Shown here one piece after another: positions 28,202 through 39,660 of a stretch of 64,000 nt of DNA. Each line of letters begins with the position of its first letter. The first letter of the stretch is position 1. The position numbers were made by a program, and so were the translations under genes. The DNA comes from Rachicladosporium sp. CCFEE 5018 (lineage: Eukaryota; Ascomycota; Dothideomycetes; Cladosporiales; Cladosporiaceae). Location of the stretch: the NCBI GenBank assembly GCA_002077045.2, contig KZ111152.1:1021678-1085677 (forward strand). Reading direction: 5' to 3'. Under the pieces are notes generated by a model. It was given only the letters and a program-made list of their open reading frames with translations. It was not told the DNA's origin and ran no database searches.

Positions 28202-29095
28202 TTACGATTCGTAGTCGTTGAAGTTGTGCAGCGAGACGTCCTGACTGTCACCTCTCCGAGCCTCGGGCTTTACGTCCTCCCCAAGCTTCCGACCGACAGG
28301 TCCTGATCCATTCACGGCGTTGCCATCCTTCAGGTCCATCGCCTCCATCTTTGCTACCACATCGTCTTCATCATCCATAGCCACCACTTCGCCATCGTGC
28401 TTCACGGTAGCGCCATTAGTCGCCATCTTCAACTCCTCTTCGTGAGCGAAACCGCCGTTCACTGCCTCCCTCGCGGCCTCTATCACCTTCGGCTTCTTCA
28501 CCTCCCCTCTCAACTCCTCCAAATGCCGGAAGTAATCATCACTGACAGGCGTAACATACTTCCCACAGAACACCCCAACCTCGAACTTCTGCTTCTCCCC
28601 CGTCCTGGGACTATCCTGCGCACACGCACTTTCCAGATCCTCCAAACTCTGATAGATCACCGCATCAGCACCGATATGCTTCGCAATAGCCTCCCTGTCA
28701 CGATGATACGCGACCAGCTCATGCGGCGACGCGAGATCTATCCCGTATATATGCGCGTTCGCGATGGGCGGCGCACAGCTACTAAAGTACACCTTCTTCG
28801 CGCCGGCTTCTCGAACCATGTTGACGATTTCTCGGCTCGTGGTGCCGCGGACTATGCTGTCATCGACGAGCAAAACGTTCTTATCCTTGAACTCAACGGG
28901 CACGACGTTCAGCTTCGCGCGAACGCCGCGTTGTCGTGCGGTCTGCGAGGGCATGATGAAGGTGCGGAAGATGTAGCGGTTCTTGACGAAGCCCTGGCAA
29001 TAGGGTTTCTTAAGATGTTTGCTGACTGCGTAGGCGGACACGAAGCCTGTTTCGGGGATGGGGACGATGGCGTCGATTTCTGCGAACTCTTGGGC
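28202..29095 (-). CDS. ADE4: Amidophosphoribosyltransferase, second copy (partial, N-terminus in gap)
   Basis: C-terminal 298 codons of the second ADE4. It contains the PRPP loop VLLVDDSIVRGTTS and the substrate region SSCAPPIANAHIYGIDLASP, then a variable tail rich in Asp/Glu and ending HNFNDYES. The N-terminal amidotransferase domain, expected beyond 29095, is missing in the gap. In copy A the distance from the equivalent point to the methyltransferase resumption is about 2.7 kb, so the gap hides roughly that much. Confidence 0.93.
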   Translation of the reverse strand, partial: AQEFAEIDAIVPIPETGFVSAYAVSKHLKKPYCQGFVKNRYIFRTFIMPSQTARQRGVRAKLNVVPVEFKDKNVLLVDDSIVRGTTSREIVNMVREAGAKKVYFSSCAPPIANAHIYGIDLASPHELVAYHRDREAIAKHIGADAVIYQSLEDLESACAQDSPRTGEKQKFEVGVFCGKYVTPVSDDYFRHLEELRGEVKKPKVIEAAREAVNGGFAHEEELKMATNGATVKHDGEVVAMDDEDDVVAKMEAMDLKDGNAVNGSGPVGRKLGEDVKPEARRGDSQDVSLHNFNDYES

Positions 29096-29195
29096 NNNNN
29101 NNNNNNNNNNNNNNNNNNNNNNNNNNNNNNNNNNNNNNNNNNNNNNNNNNNNNNNNNNNNNNNNNNNNNNNNNNNNNNNNNNNNNNNNNNNNNNN
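29096..29195. other. Assembly gap (100 N)
   Basis: Fixed-length placeholder between ADE4 and the methyltransferase. By collinearity with copy A it replaces about 2.7 kb (ADE4 5' part, intergenic region and methyltransferase 5' part). Frames reading across it are artefacts. Confidence 0.97.
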
Positions 29196-30569
29196 CTTCC
29201 GCATGAGCTGCGTCGCGAAGATTGGCGTGATATCAAGCGGCTTGCGAGCGAGCAAATGCAGCTCACTTGCCGATGGCGCTTCACTCAAGAGATAGATGGG
29301 AACAAGGTCATCAGTCAAAGCTTCACGCGCCTCAGCGAACGGGAAGCAGATGCACAGAAAGGCTGTTCGGATGTTCTACTGTGGCGCAAGTACCGCGGGA
29401 AGGACGGTAGCGTTGGGACGTCGTCGCCTAGCAAGAGGAAGCATGGTCCAGCAGATGCAGCACCATTTGCCCAAAAGCGCACGTCGTTACCTCGCTCAGA
29501 CGCAACGATGATCACGATTGAGGATGACGTCGACGAGTCAGAGCCAGAGATAGTCCTCGTCAGGCGCAAGTCGACACCAAACAGCACCACAGTCGCCCGT
29601 GCTAGGAATAACGCACCTCCAAAGTCGGCCTATACATACGGCGACATCTGTACAGGCGCAGGTGGAATGGCGAGCGGAGCTGTGCAGGCGGGGCTTCGGA
29701 TGCAGTTCGCACTCGACCATGACCACGATGCGTGTGAGACTTTAAGGCTCAATTTCAACACCCGCGTACTAGAAGAGGACGTTCACACTTTCTGCACAAA
29801 GCTGAAAGTGCGCGGATATCTGCGTGTGGATGTGCTGCATATCAGCTTTCCGTGCAAGTTCTACTCGCCTGCTCACACCGTCGCGGGGAAAGACGATGAG
29901 CTCAATGTCGCAACTGGCTACGCCGTCAAGCCGATCCTTGAGCGCTGCAGACCGAGAGTGGTCACCTTCGAGCAGACAGTCGGCATGCTCCGTTCTGCTA
30001 ATTTACCACACTTCCACGCCTTAGTAAAACAAGCAACCGACGCAGGCTACAATGTTCGCTGGAAGTTGATCAATCTCGCCGACTTCGGAAATCCGCATGC
30101 TCGAAAACGCCTCATCATAATCGCTTCTTGTCCAGGCGAGCCCCTGCCTCGCTTCCCTGAGCCAACTCACGGCAGCGGCCCGGGCAAGAAGCCGTACACC
30201 ACAATTAATCAGGTCCTCTCACGCATTGACTACGCGACCGTTCCGGCGCACATGCAGCAGTATTCGGAGAAGCGTGGCGCAGAGTACGACCCTCACCAGC
30301 CCTTAAAGCAAGCGATCACTTGCAGCGGTGGGCTAGGCAACCTTCACCCAAGTGGGAGACGCAGTTTCATGCCGATTGAACTGGCCGCTTTGCAAACCTT
30401 TCGCCTAAGTCATCGTTTCCATGGGACTGACACGAGCATCAAGACACAGATCGGCAACGCTGTACCATGCGTATTCGGCAAGACCTTCTTCGGGGAGATC
30501 GTGGAAGACATGAAAGAGCATGACGAGACTGTAGCAGAGTACATGCCGCCCGTAGTCGAGCTGGATTGA
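29196..30569 (+). CDS. RID/Masc1-type DNA methyltransferase, copy B (5' partial)
   Basis: Starts inside the gene at LPHELRREDW and retains all catalytic motifs. Compared with copy A there are about ten amino-acid changes against about five silent ones, including Phe to Val right after EQT in motif VI, Tyr to Asn, Tyr to His and Tyr to Asp near the target-recognition region, and His to Leu after motif IV. This is an unusually high replacement share next to genes such as SUI2. Confidence 0.88.
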   Translation, partial: LPHELRREDWRDIKRLASEQMQLTCRWRFTQEIDGNKVISQSFTRLSEREADAQKGCSDVLLWRKYRGKDGSVGTSSPSKRKHGPADAAPFAQKRTSLPRSDATMITIEDDVDESEPEIVLVRRKSTPNSTTVARARNNAPPKSAYTYGDICTGAGGMASGAVQAGLRMQFALDHDHDACETLRLNFNTRVLEEDVHTFCTKLKVRGYLRVDVLHISFPCKFYSPAHTVAGKDDELNVATGYAVKPILERCRPRVVTFEQTVGMLRSANLPHFHALVKQATDAGYNVRWKLINLADFGNPHARKRLIIIASCPGEPLPRFPEPTHGSGPGKKPYTTINQVLSRIDYATVPAHMQQYSEKRGAEYDPHQPLKQAITCSGGLGNLHPSGRRSFMPIELAALQTFRLSHRFHGTDTSIKTQIGNAVPCVFGKTFFGEIVEDMKEHDETVAEYMPPVVELD

Positions 30570-31125
30570 TACAGAAGAGCGACTCAAGCGTGGGACGAAA
30601 GAGGAACGGATCCAAAGGAGAAGGAAGAGAGGAACACTCGAGGCTGCGGGAGGTACAGTAGTGCAGGTCCATGCAGTGGACACATTTCGCAGTGCAAAAG
30701 GAGAGCTCGCTATATAGGTTTGTCGGTGCTCCAGTATGGCGATAACACAAGCCTGTGTACAGAGCATTAACTTCTTCACGAATATACGCATCCCTTTTTC
30801 CCCATCAGAGCACACCGTGAACGCAGATCTCGCCAAAACACAAATCGCGCGCGCCGTCATCTCGTCAGAACATACATGGCAAGCCCTCAAATCACCAGAG
30901 CACCTACCGCGGAGGCTCACCTCACAAGAAACGCACCGGGAGCTCTCGCCGCTGCAGAACACGCTCTGCCAGCCTAGGCCGCACCAGAACACGCACCGCG
31001 AGCCTTCGCCTCTTCACGATACGCTCTGGTAAACCACGCCTCACCAGCTCGAGCTCTCGCCTCACCAGAGCGCGCTCCACCAACTAACGCCTTATACGAG
31101 CACTCTACGCATCGTAAAGCCGTAC
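30570..31125. repeat. Degenerate tandem repeat tract, copy B
   Basis: Equivalent of 4424-4992 but about 60 bases longer, with extra units around 30950-31020. In B the frame leading into the acidic ORF is open back to 31033, because a codon that is TAG in A is CAG here. Confidence 0.55.
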
Positions 31126-31800
31126 TTGCAGAGTGAGAGGGAGTCGGGAACGAGGGATAGGAAAAGCACGAAGGGCGACAGTGAGGAGGGTAATCGTATA
31201 GAACACGACGGCGGGGTTTGCGACGGGGAAGACTACGACAGCAAAGACTGCGACGAGGAAGATCTCAATGACCGCAACCTCAGGGACCAATATCGCGATG
31301 ACCAGTACCGTAACGATGAAATTCCCGACGACGAATATTGCGATAACGACGAGTACGGCGATGGCGGAAGCTCTGATAGCGCCGATGACGAACCTAGCGG
31401 CGAGAAAAGCAGCGACGACGACGAGTACAACGATATTGACCTTCCAGCTGCGACAAGGAAACGGAAGCGAGTGCCGGCGCAGCAGGCGAAGCGGGGACGA
31501 AGCAAGAATCGCAAAGGGAAGCAGAAGGCGGCTAGCGGTGATGTCGACGGAGAAGACGCTGAAGCTGACGAAGCTTTGGATCTTGCAACACTCGGACTTC
31601 AATGCGATGACGGCGAGGTGATCGAATTGATTGATCATGACGAAGGCTCGACTAAAGCACCACGACCATACGAAACGCTCTCCGTCGCTCGAAAGTTGCA
31701 TCGCGATTTCCTCGACTTCCTAAAGTTGCCAGGCGGAAAAGGCGCTGAGAAGATTCTACCTATGCCGAAATTGCAACGTCGAAACATGTTTGTAGCTTGA
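31126..31800 (+). CDS. Acidic low-complexity protein, copy B (longer form)
   Basis: Same acidic and basic pattern as in copy A but with the full C-terminal tail (YETLSVARKLHRDFLDFLKL, then KILPMPKLQRRNMFVA). The frame has no ATG at its 5' end: the codon at the A-copy start reads ATA here. A conserved acceptor-like TTGCAG|AGTGAG precedes the conserved part in all copies, so a spliced upstream exon supplying the start is likely. The 3' end overlaps the convergent GIY-YIG-like ORF by 41 bases. Confidence 0.5.
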   Translation: MQSERESGTRDRKSTKGDSEEGNRIEHDGGVCDGEDYDSKDCDEEDLNDRNLRDQYRDDQYRNDEIPDDEYCDNDEYGDGGSSDSADDEPSGEKSSDDDEYNDIDLPAATRKRKRVPAQQAKRGRSKNRKGKQKAASGDVDGEDAEADEALDLATLGLQCDDGEVIELIDHDEGSTKAPRPYETLSVARKLHRDFLDFLKLPGGKGAEKILPMPKLQRRNMFVA

Positions 31801-32554
31801 CGGAGAGCGTCGCGGAGATGAGGCATCCTCCCGTATTTCGTCTCCCACCTTTTACCCACGTGAAGCAATTGACACAGATCATTCCATCAGCCCATGCAAT
31901 CACCTCGGGTAGCAACGAGGGTTGCGTATCCCTACTGTCGTCGCCACAAGTGCTGCAGTCCCACCCGTACTCATCCGCTACACGCCTGCATCTTGTGACC
32001 TCCACACCCGATTCTGTTCTTTCTTCGGCCAGTAGAAATGGGACCGTACTGTTGAGACCCTTCGCGTTGACTTGGCGACCTTGCGGGATCACCGCCTCGA
32101 TCAGCGTATATACATGAGAGGTCTCGAAATTAAGCTCGAGCGTAGGGATTAAGCAGGTCTTCTTTTCATCCGTTACGGTCCTCATGAACGTATTGAACGA
32201 AGACTTGTAGAAGTGAAGTTCTTGTGACAGGAGATGCGTACCCTTCGCGTCTCCTGCGTGCTCGAAGATCATCAATGGCCGCACGTGAACAGACGCGTTC
32301 TCCTTTGCTACCATTTTCGCAGTGCAGCGCGCAAAGCCATGGGCTCCGAGACCCCAGCTCCATCTTCCGGCTTTCGCGTAGGTCAGCAGTCGGACGTATG
32401 CGTCGATCACTTTTTGCTTGACTCTAGCAGCTGCGAAAGAGCTTCCGACGTACGCGTGTACCGTGCCATCTGGTAGAATTGCGACCCCGAGGTACAGATC
32501 AGGCTTCTTGAGCGTCTCCAGCGTATAGCGTGGCATCATTGAGAGGATGGACAT
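31760..32554 (-). CDS. GIY-YIG-like protein with C-terminal CxxC pairs, intact copy B
   Basis: ATG 32554 gives about 264 residues. N-terminal half: GTVHAYVGSSFAAARVKQKV, resembling a GIY-YIG core, and an LLSQELHFY segment. C-terminal half: WDCSTCGDD and MICVNCFTW, two CxxC pairs that could bind one zinc ion. The frame is open for a few codons above the ATG (HALGHAVFD), so a 5' exon is possible. Function unknown. Copies A and C carry a one-base deletion here. Confidence 0.5.
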   Translation of the reverse strand: MSILSMMPRYTLETLKKPDLYLGVAILPDGTVHAYVGSSFAAARVKQKVIDAYVRLLTYAKAGRWSWGLGAHGFARCTAKMVAKENASVHVRPLMIFEHAGDAKGTHLLSQELHFYKSSFNTFMRTVTDEKKTCLIPTLELNFETSHVYTLIEAVIPQGRQVNAKGLNSTVPFLLAEERTESGVEVTRCRRVADEYGWDCSTCGDDSRDTQPSLLPEVIAWADGMICVNCFTWVKGGRRNTGGCLISATLSVKLQTCFDVAISA

Positions 32555-33360
32555 ATCGAACACAGCATGGCCGAGAGCATGCTATGTCGCCTGTGGCATA
32601 GACTCCTGGACGACGTTGAGGCACACTCCTAAAAGTCTGTCATGCATATCTGACCCCAGAATGAGTTGCTCCGCATCTATGGAACTTGGCCTTCCTGCAG
32701 CTCTCTCTGCAGGTTGGAGAGCATGTCTGTGTAGAGCGCAGCGAAGTTGTCCGGCAGTATGCTGAGCGTGAGGTCTGGCGCTGTGGCAGTGGAACTGACC
32801 CCGACTTAGCATTCTGTCGTCTCGTGTGTCGTGAGTTCAGTCCTCGGTGCTCGCGCCTTGTATCTGCAATGATTTACCAGAGCGCGGAGCTGTACGTCGT
32901 TGCTACCCAACTCCTCCGATACAGTGTGCGGTCTTGTACTGCCATTGCGCACACCATAGGTATTGATCTGTGCGTTCACAGCCCACGAGAGACTGGCCTG
33001 TCGAGAGTGGTAGTACAAAATGATCCGTGGCTCTCACTGAAACAAAGATCAATACTTGATAGTTGCAGTGTATAGACGCTCTAGCAACGAACTTGGTCCA
33101 CGGAGAGTATCTTTCAGTTCCTAAAGTCTTCAGTAGCATGTCCAGACTCCACAGCGTCACTTACCTCGACTGTACTGATACCTAACACCACGGAACAAAT
33201 GCAGGCAAATCGATACGCTCAGCACACAGCTTTCATACAAATCGATAGTACCACCCATAACGCCAACAACACGATGCAAGTCCACCGTGGCTGCTTCGCG
33301 TTCCCGACCATTCCTTTTCCAAACCCACTGTACACACTTCGTGACAATAGCCTCGCATCG
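32555..33360. other. Intergenic region, copy B
   Basis: Equivalent of 6344-7172 with many substitutions and small indels; no supported gene. Confidence 0.4.
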
Positions 33361-34892
33361 CTACGCAATCATCCACCTGTGGAGAAGAGTCAGTCTTCGC
33401 CTCCCATACTATGCTGAAAGGGATAAGCACGTACCAAGCACCGCCTAGGATCGTAATGAGTACGAGCGTCGTCAAAATGCCAGCTCCGGCTTTATCCTTC
33501 TACACGATCGTCAGCATTGCGGTAATGACACCTTGTGAACGGGGACACGAACGGTCGTGATGGCAGACTGAGGCACCTGAACTGAGCTAGGACCCGTGCC
33601 CGCGGCCGCATTTCCTACACTTGTACCGCCTGTGCTGCTTGAAAGCGGAGGCCCGACCTGGTCAACCAAGAGCGCCTGGAAGGCCTCCATGGCGTTCATC
33701 TGCTGCCCCACACCATACGTGCCGTCCCAATTACCTTCATACCACTTAGTACCGCACGTAACGCCATCAGAGCCACCGACACATGATTTGGCCGCCGCTG
33801 TGGCAGTGGTCTGAATGAGCGGCAGCAGGATGTCGTGCGTCCACGGCGCCAGCTTGATTGTGAGTGTCATCCAGCGCAGTAGGTAGGCTTTAAAGGACTG
33901 CTGGTCGGTGTTGCAGTTGTTGTTAGGCTCGCAGGCGACCTCGTACATGATCCCCTGGCCCTGGTAGAAGAATGCGTTTGCGCCAGTGATCAGGCCTTGC
34001 ACGCGGGTCTTCCACTTGGCCTGCTCGGCGCCAGTGGTCACGTTATACATCACAGCTGCGCCGGAAAGGAAAATGCCGGTATTGTAGGACCATTGGATGT
34101 GGTTCAGCTCAGTGCAATTGAGCGTGTCATCGGAGCCGTCAAAGACTTGATACGAGTCGCTGATCAGCCCGATCGCATTTGTCCAGTCCCACATCTGATT
34201 TGCCCAGTCGAAGTACGTCCCGTTCTTGGTGTACAAGCCTAGACGAGCAGCGATATTGAAGAAGCCTCCCTGCGAAATCGAATTCTTGTAGTTGTAGCCA
34301 TTGTTGAAGGAGTAGATTTGCCAGCGCAAACCTCCGCCGCAAGTGGAATTGTCCCAACGCACCGCTTGCGTATTGAAGACGGCTTGTGCCAGGGCAAGCC
34401 ATTGTGGCTGGTTGCTGGGCGGGTTCGGGAAGCCGGCTTCTGCGGCGGTCATTGCAGCCATACCCCAGAAGGCTTGATCGTCGTTCCCGAGAGACTTGGT
34501 CTGATTCGGCGGCATGTAGTCGTCATCCGGTCCGACTTGGAAGAGTAGCGACTCTGAGACTATGTCGTTGTAGGTCGTGTCTCCGGTGTAGGACCAGTAG
34601 TCGATCAGACTGCCCCACATGGCACCTCCTTCCCACCAGTAGTACGGCTGAGGCAGCAGACCTGGTGTGCCGCCGGTAATGTTGCCTTTGTAGTAACTCA
34701 TCATGCCATGAGCGGCTGTGCTCGCTGCCGTCTTGATCGAGTCTGGCGCGGATCGTCAGTATTCGCACTGACACTTCACCTGCTTTCAATCAACATACTC
34801 GCATCGGTGATCGTCAACTGTATCGCGCTCGTGCAGTGCGCCGCCAGCAGTGCGCCGCATACTGCGTTCGATGTCCCTGATCGGATCTTCAT
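33361..34892 (-). CDS. GH76 alpha-1,6-mannanase (Dcw1/Dfg5 family), copy B, lacking one intron
   Basis: Four exons: 34799-34892, 33553-34742, 33435-33499 and 33361-33376; introns 34743-34798, 33500-33552 and 33377-33434. Protein also 454 aa. The 47-nt intron of copies A and C is absent: the sequence reads directly through AYLLRWMTLTIKL with no loss of codons. Catalytic NDDQAFW, signal peptide and WWMIA tail are as in copy A. Confidence 0.93.
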
Positions 34893-35442
34893 GATGTTTG
34901 TGGTTCGCCTACGCGCGTGGTATGATCCAGGATCCCTTCACTTTTACTTGATTGCTCTACTGTTCGAGCAAATGCACCTGTCCAAGCTTGTAGAAATGTA
35001 TATTGAAGAATGGCAGAGCGACTGCAGTGTATGCGCTCTCCCAAGGAGTGTGAGCGTGAGATCGTCGTACCCCTTCTTGGCAGGGTGGCGGAAGTGCGCG
35101 GACGCCGTCAATGTCGTCGCCTTGAAATCAGTATCGCCAATATATTGATCTTTGTGAGCGAGTGTCGTAGTACAAGAGAGCCGAAGATCTTGTAGAAACG
35201 GAAAGTACACTGAAGTTGACGACAATGTTTGGTGCATGTTCCTGCGTCGAGCGCGCGGCAACGGCCGCGTCAGCGGCGAAGCCGATCACTGCAAGGAAAA
35301 CTGGGTACTCGCATAATGCAGCCCTACGAGAATAGCTCAGGGTCATCAGACAATACGAGCACGGCACGTGACCCTGTCGCCTGCAGAACGAGATCATGAT
35401 GATGAGTGGACGTCGTTACAATTGCTGTCTAGGTCATGATGT
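34893..35442. other. Intergenic region with the conserved island, copy B
   Basis: About 34930-35010 is poorly alignable to copy A. The island at about 35225-35365 is nearly identical to 9086-9225 and keeps the 36-codon plus-strand ORF with one amino-acid change (D/N). Confidence 0.45.
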
Positions 35443-37148
35443 TCAGTCCTCCATGCCTTCCCTGACTTCGAAGCGCAGGAAGCTGGCATCCTCCTCGCCC
35501 GTGATCTGCCGCCACGCTTGCTTCACATCCTCAAGTACACTGTCTGCGAGGGCATTGTCAAGTGACAGCGGAGGCAGCACAATGCAGTGTGATGGTGATG
35601 CTTTGGCCGACTCTCCCAGGTCGTGCTGATGATACCGCATCGTCCACAGCGGCGCGGGTACAATCTCACTGTCAACACTTGCGAGCAACGCGGCTACGGC
35701 AGCGCTCAGACGCGCTTGGCCTTCCTCGAACGGCAGAGCAACGCTGGCATAGAGAACACCTGTATTCTCATCAGCAAGCAATCCCAGTATGTCGTGCTAG
35801 CAGATATGCGATGAAGGTAGATCGTCAGTTTGTCAGAGATTTTGTGCATCAATGTTGATCAGGCAATGTAGATAAGTATTCATAAGGTTTGATCATCATG
35901 TAATAGTGGAACGGGGAGGAGGAAGCTTACATTGAGTCGAAGGACACTCTCCTGCATCTGTAGAGTGCGCCATGATATACACAGGAGGTTCGCCCGGAGT
36001 TATTGCAGGTACTGCTATCACAGCGCCGGCCGGTGTGACGCCGCCTTCTGCGGTTACGGGAAATAGCTTGGGCAGAGGTGCGGCGATGATCGATATACTC
36101 TTCGTGAGTCCTGTTGCATCTGTCGCCGGCGGCGCTTTCGACAAGATGTCGTTAGCAGACCCGACGAGCCAATGGACTCGCACGCTCTCCCCGCCGGAGA
36201 AATTTAGCTGGAAGTCTTCGTCGCCAGTGGGTTCAATACGGTCAAGCCCCTTGTTCAGCACATACACCGCCCCGCCAACAGCGCCTGCTCGGCACGCGAC
36301 TTGTGCTATCTCTGCCAGTCCACCCCACTTCGGTATCACAGCGCCGAAGCCGGGACCGAAAAGCCCGATGCTGCGTAGATGTCGAGCGGTGCGAGGTAAC
36401 GCATACGCTGTCGTTGTCGTTGCCGACGTCGTCGAAGCAAGTGTCAGAGATAGCAGAGCAGCGTGTAGCGACTGTTGTAGACCAAACTTCTGTTGCAAGA
36501 ACTCCGGGAAAGGTTGTTCGGCTGCATCCTGCCAGATCTCAGGCTGTTCTTCGTAGTTGCCCACAAAACGTAGAAACTTCATCAGTGATCGCTTAGCCCG
36601 AAGGTCGAAGGACTGGTCTTGGAAGATGTCTTCGCGACCACTTGGCACCCGCACCAGATTCGATGTGCTGTCTCCAGGCTGCAGCACGAACCATGAGCCC
36701 ACGGCCTGGAACTCGAGCTGTCCATGTGTTCGCGATGAGACCAGTGCAGGTAGTAGCTTCGACTGCGTGTATATGAGTTGCGGCGCAAGGGCTAGCGAAT
36801 ATGCGCGAGACTGCGAGAGCTTGACATCGCCTGCAGCCGCTGTCGTCTCCACCTTAGCATTGCTGAACGTTGTGCTTCCATCTGCGCTGCCTGCATGCCG
36901 TGTTGCCCATGCCTCTGCCTCTGACAAGCTCAATGCAGCTTCGTTGCCGCCATAGTACTCGTTTCGGTCGATGTGAAGCACTGTCTTGCCAGAACGAGAG
37001 AGGGACCTTTCATGGAGGACTTTCGTCAGTCAGCCAGAGATTTCGATGTCATGCAGGAGGGCTGAGAGGCTTACAGGGCGAGCAGTGACTGCGGCAGATT
37101 AGTGCCAACTATCACCACATCCCACTCCGTCCCGTCGAGAGTCTCCAT
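35443..37148 (-). CDS. MRS6: Rab escort protein, copy B
   Basis: Exons 37075-37148, 35931-37006 and 35443-35759; introns 37007-37074 (68 nt) and 35760-35930 (171 nt). Protein 488 aa, three residues shorter than copy A because of an indel in the Ser/Ala-rich insert after YYGG. Replacements cluster in that insert and in the segment before the exon 2/3 junction; the core is conserved. Confidence 0.9.
35829..35904 (-). ncRNA. Candidate C/D box snoRNA in MRS6 intron 2 (copy B)
   Basis: C box ATGATGA (35893-35899), D' CTGA, C' TGATGC and D box CTGA (35833-35836) as in copy A, with a single T/C difference in the body while the flanking intron sequence differs extensively. Confidence 0.45.
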
Positions 37149-37665
37149 CCCGACTAGAGGTAGTGGTGATGCATGTGTCAACTGCACTGTCTGGCGAGAA
37201 AGTGTGAATAGCTTCGGCGAAAGCCGAGTCCGAAGGTCTTGGCATGTCCGCACCACTTGCTTCGCCGGCTCTTCAACGTTCTTCTTCGACAATGTAATCG
37301 TGCAGTCTCGAATGCCGACTGTCGGGTCTCTTCGAATGATACCCAAGGCTGTGCATTTGCGATCCTGTGAGGGGGATGACCCTGACTTCGACGGCGGGTG
37401 ATCTAATCACGCCTTGAAGAGTAGCAAAAGTGATTACATTCACGACGTTCAAACCACGCAGTAACTTTGTCACGTCCAATCGCTCTCTCAATAGCGGCCT
37501 CGGACCCTCTAACCACGCTGCTAGAGCAATCCTGTACGAGCTCGCTGTCTGACTTCCCTTCTTTGTCCGAAGTAGATGGAAGAAGTCCTTAAGTGAAGCT
37601 TACAATTCGTGAATACCATTGAGTACTGCCTCACATCGCTCGCGTGTAGTGCTCTAGACTCTTCA
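37149..37665 (-). other. Unexplained coding-like segments upstream of MRS6, copy B
   Basis: Homologous to 11020-11523. The stretch SLKDFFHLLRTKKGSQTASS, followed by YRIALAAWLEGPRPLL, is retained, as is the frame continuous with the MRS6 start. Confidence 0.4.
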
Positions 37666-39295
37666 CTATTGATGTAGAAACGTAACATGGTTCGCAGCAT
37701 CATGAGATAGCCCACAAACCTCGGCGAAGTTCCCCACTTGCTCCCCTCGCCTCTGCACATGGCTCAGGAAGTCCTCCAGCAGGCAGCTCCCACCCGGTCC
37801 TCCTGCGCACGCAGGCAGACCGACGATCCGATCGTTGATATTGATCCGCACGAACGTCTCATTCCTGTCCGGCTCGCAGTACTTGTGATTGGGGTAGAAA
37901 GGCCCGTTGTCCCAGCACTCGGGCTCGATTTCACAGATAAGCCGCTCGAAGATCACGCGTCCGCCCATGGGCACGACGTCCGAGGTGCGCCAGGTCCTGT
38001 TGTGATCAACGTGTGTAGTTGGCAGGTCGGGCTGTTGCGGGAACAGATTCAGCGCTGCAAGCATCGGCACTATATCGCCATCATGGACGAAGCTGAAGAA
38101 GAGGTGACCCGCTGCTTCACCGTCTTCTTGGAAGAGGTCGGCAGTTGCGTTCAGCCAGAGATGCCCCATCGCGCCGGCGTATGGGTTGCCTGGGCCGGCG
38201 CGATAGTAGTGAAGTAAGTCGCGGGCATATGCGAAGGACTCCATTTCTGCGTGGGTGAAGACCGAGCACCACAGGCTGTGACCAAGCGCGATCGTCTCGA
38301 AGCCGCACAGCTCCTGCGTGGTCCAGACTTCCGCGTCTGATATCGGAAAGGCTGGATTCTCACGTGACAGACGTGCGCGGACCGCGGGTAGATACGTTGA
38401 CTGAAATTCGGACAGCTTTGCATAGCCATAGTCGTGACCTTTTGCATCCACATTGTCGGCGTACTTCAAGCACGTCTTGCCCGATGTCAAAGTGTTGCCG
38501 CCTAGATCAGCAGTCTCGGGAATGATGTGAAGATGAGCATCTTCCCGCCAGTCGTGTCGGAAGAAGCCAGCTGCAAAGTAGTGGGCAGTGTCCACAACGC
38601 GCTGAGAGTCGCTGGCCCAGAAAGAGACTTTACCACGTGCAAGAGCTTGATCGAGGAGCGACTTGTACCTCGTCCGTAACTTCACACCTGTGGAGAAAGC
38701 TTGCAGAGTCCCAGCGTAGCGACCTGTTGACACGAGATTCTCCAGATGAGTGGATGGATCGTCGGTGAACATGTCCCAACTCTTAGCAAACGCGAGAGAT
38801 CCGTTCAATGGTTCATGGAAGGCTTGCAGCTTATCGAAGAGCTCGAGCATACCTGCATCGATCCATCAGTCCGTCGTCACATTCAGTGAACATAACTTAA
38901 CATACGAAGACCAGGCTTTAGTGTGGGAAACCGCTCAGCATGACGAGAGAGCTGTAAGAAGGAAAGAAGACGGGTCAGAATAAAGACTCGACCTACCTTG
39001 AGCGACGACCTCGACCTACCATATGCACTTGATCTACATGACACCGCGCTGGTGGAGCAATGGTCTCGTTGAGTACCCCGTCCTTCTTGAGAATACATGG
39101 GCCATTACCACCGAGATGGTCGTGGGGGTCCCAAGTCGATTCAGTTGTAGCTAGAAACGGTGTCTGGCTGGAAGACTGCAGCGCAGACAGCGCGTTGTGT
39201 GGTCTAGCATCGGCCCATGGTAGCGATTGTCTAGCGTAGAGTAGCACTCCAGCCACTGCAGCAAAGGCAGCTATGAGTGTGGACCACAGTGGCAT
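37666..39295 (-). CDS. Histidine acid phosphatase, copy B
   Basis: Exons 39020-39295, 38906-38951 and 37666-38852; introns 38952-39019 and 38853-38905. Also 502 aa, starting MPLWSTLIAAFAAVAGVLL. The 46-nt exon encodes the catalytic SRHAERFP. The N-terminal stalk and the last ~40 residues are the most diverged parts relative to copy A; the HD motif is unchanged. Confidence 0.92.
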
Positions 39296-39660
39296 GCCGG
39301 CCGCGATAGGATCTTGGAGGTCGCTGCACTTCTGGGCTACCGGTGGGCCATGATGTAGCACCGCATGCAGAACTGCTGTGCGTGAAGTTATCTTCGACAA
39401 GGTAAGGTCAGTGCAGTGTTCACTGTTCGCTGCGGGAACTTCACTTCTGCTGTACGGAGACTAGCGGCGCTCATCGCTCAGCCAATGCAAGCGCTCCCCG
39501 ACAGAGACCCCACATTAACTTTGAATGATTCACGAACTGCGATATAAATTACCATCGCGCACAGCACACTCATATCGCCACACCACTACATCCTCATACA
39601 CACCAGCGAAGACGCGCCACTTCTCACACACATATCACACCACCAACCCGACCACCCACC
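39296..39660. promoter_or_regulatory. Divergent promoter region, acid phosphatase / SUI2 (copy B)
   Basis: 365 bases; the CA-rich leader before SUI2 is retained, while the phosphatase-proximal half is substantially diverged from copy A. Confidence 0.5.

Noticed and set aside
28397..29206. Plus-strand 269-codon frame opposite ADE4
   Set aside because: Antisense shadow of ADE4 that crosses the N gap.
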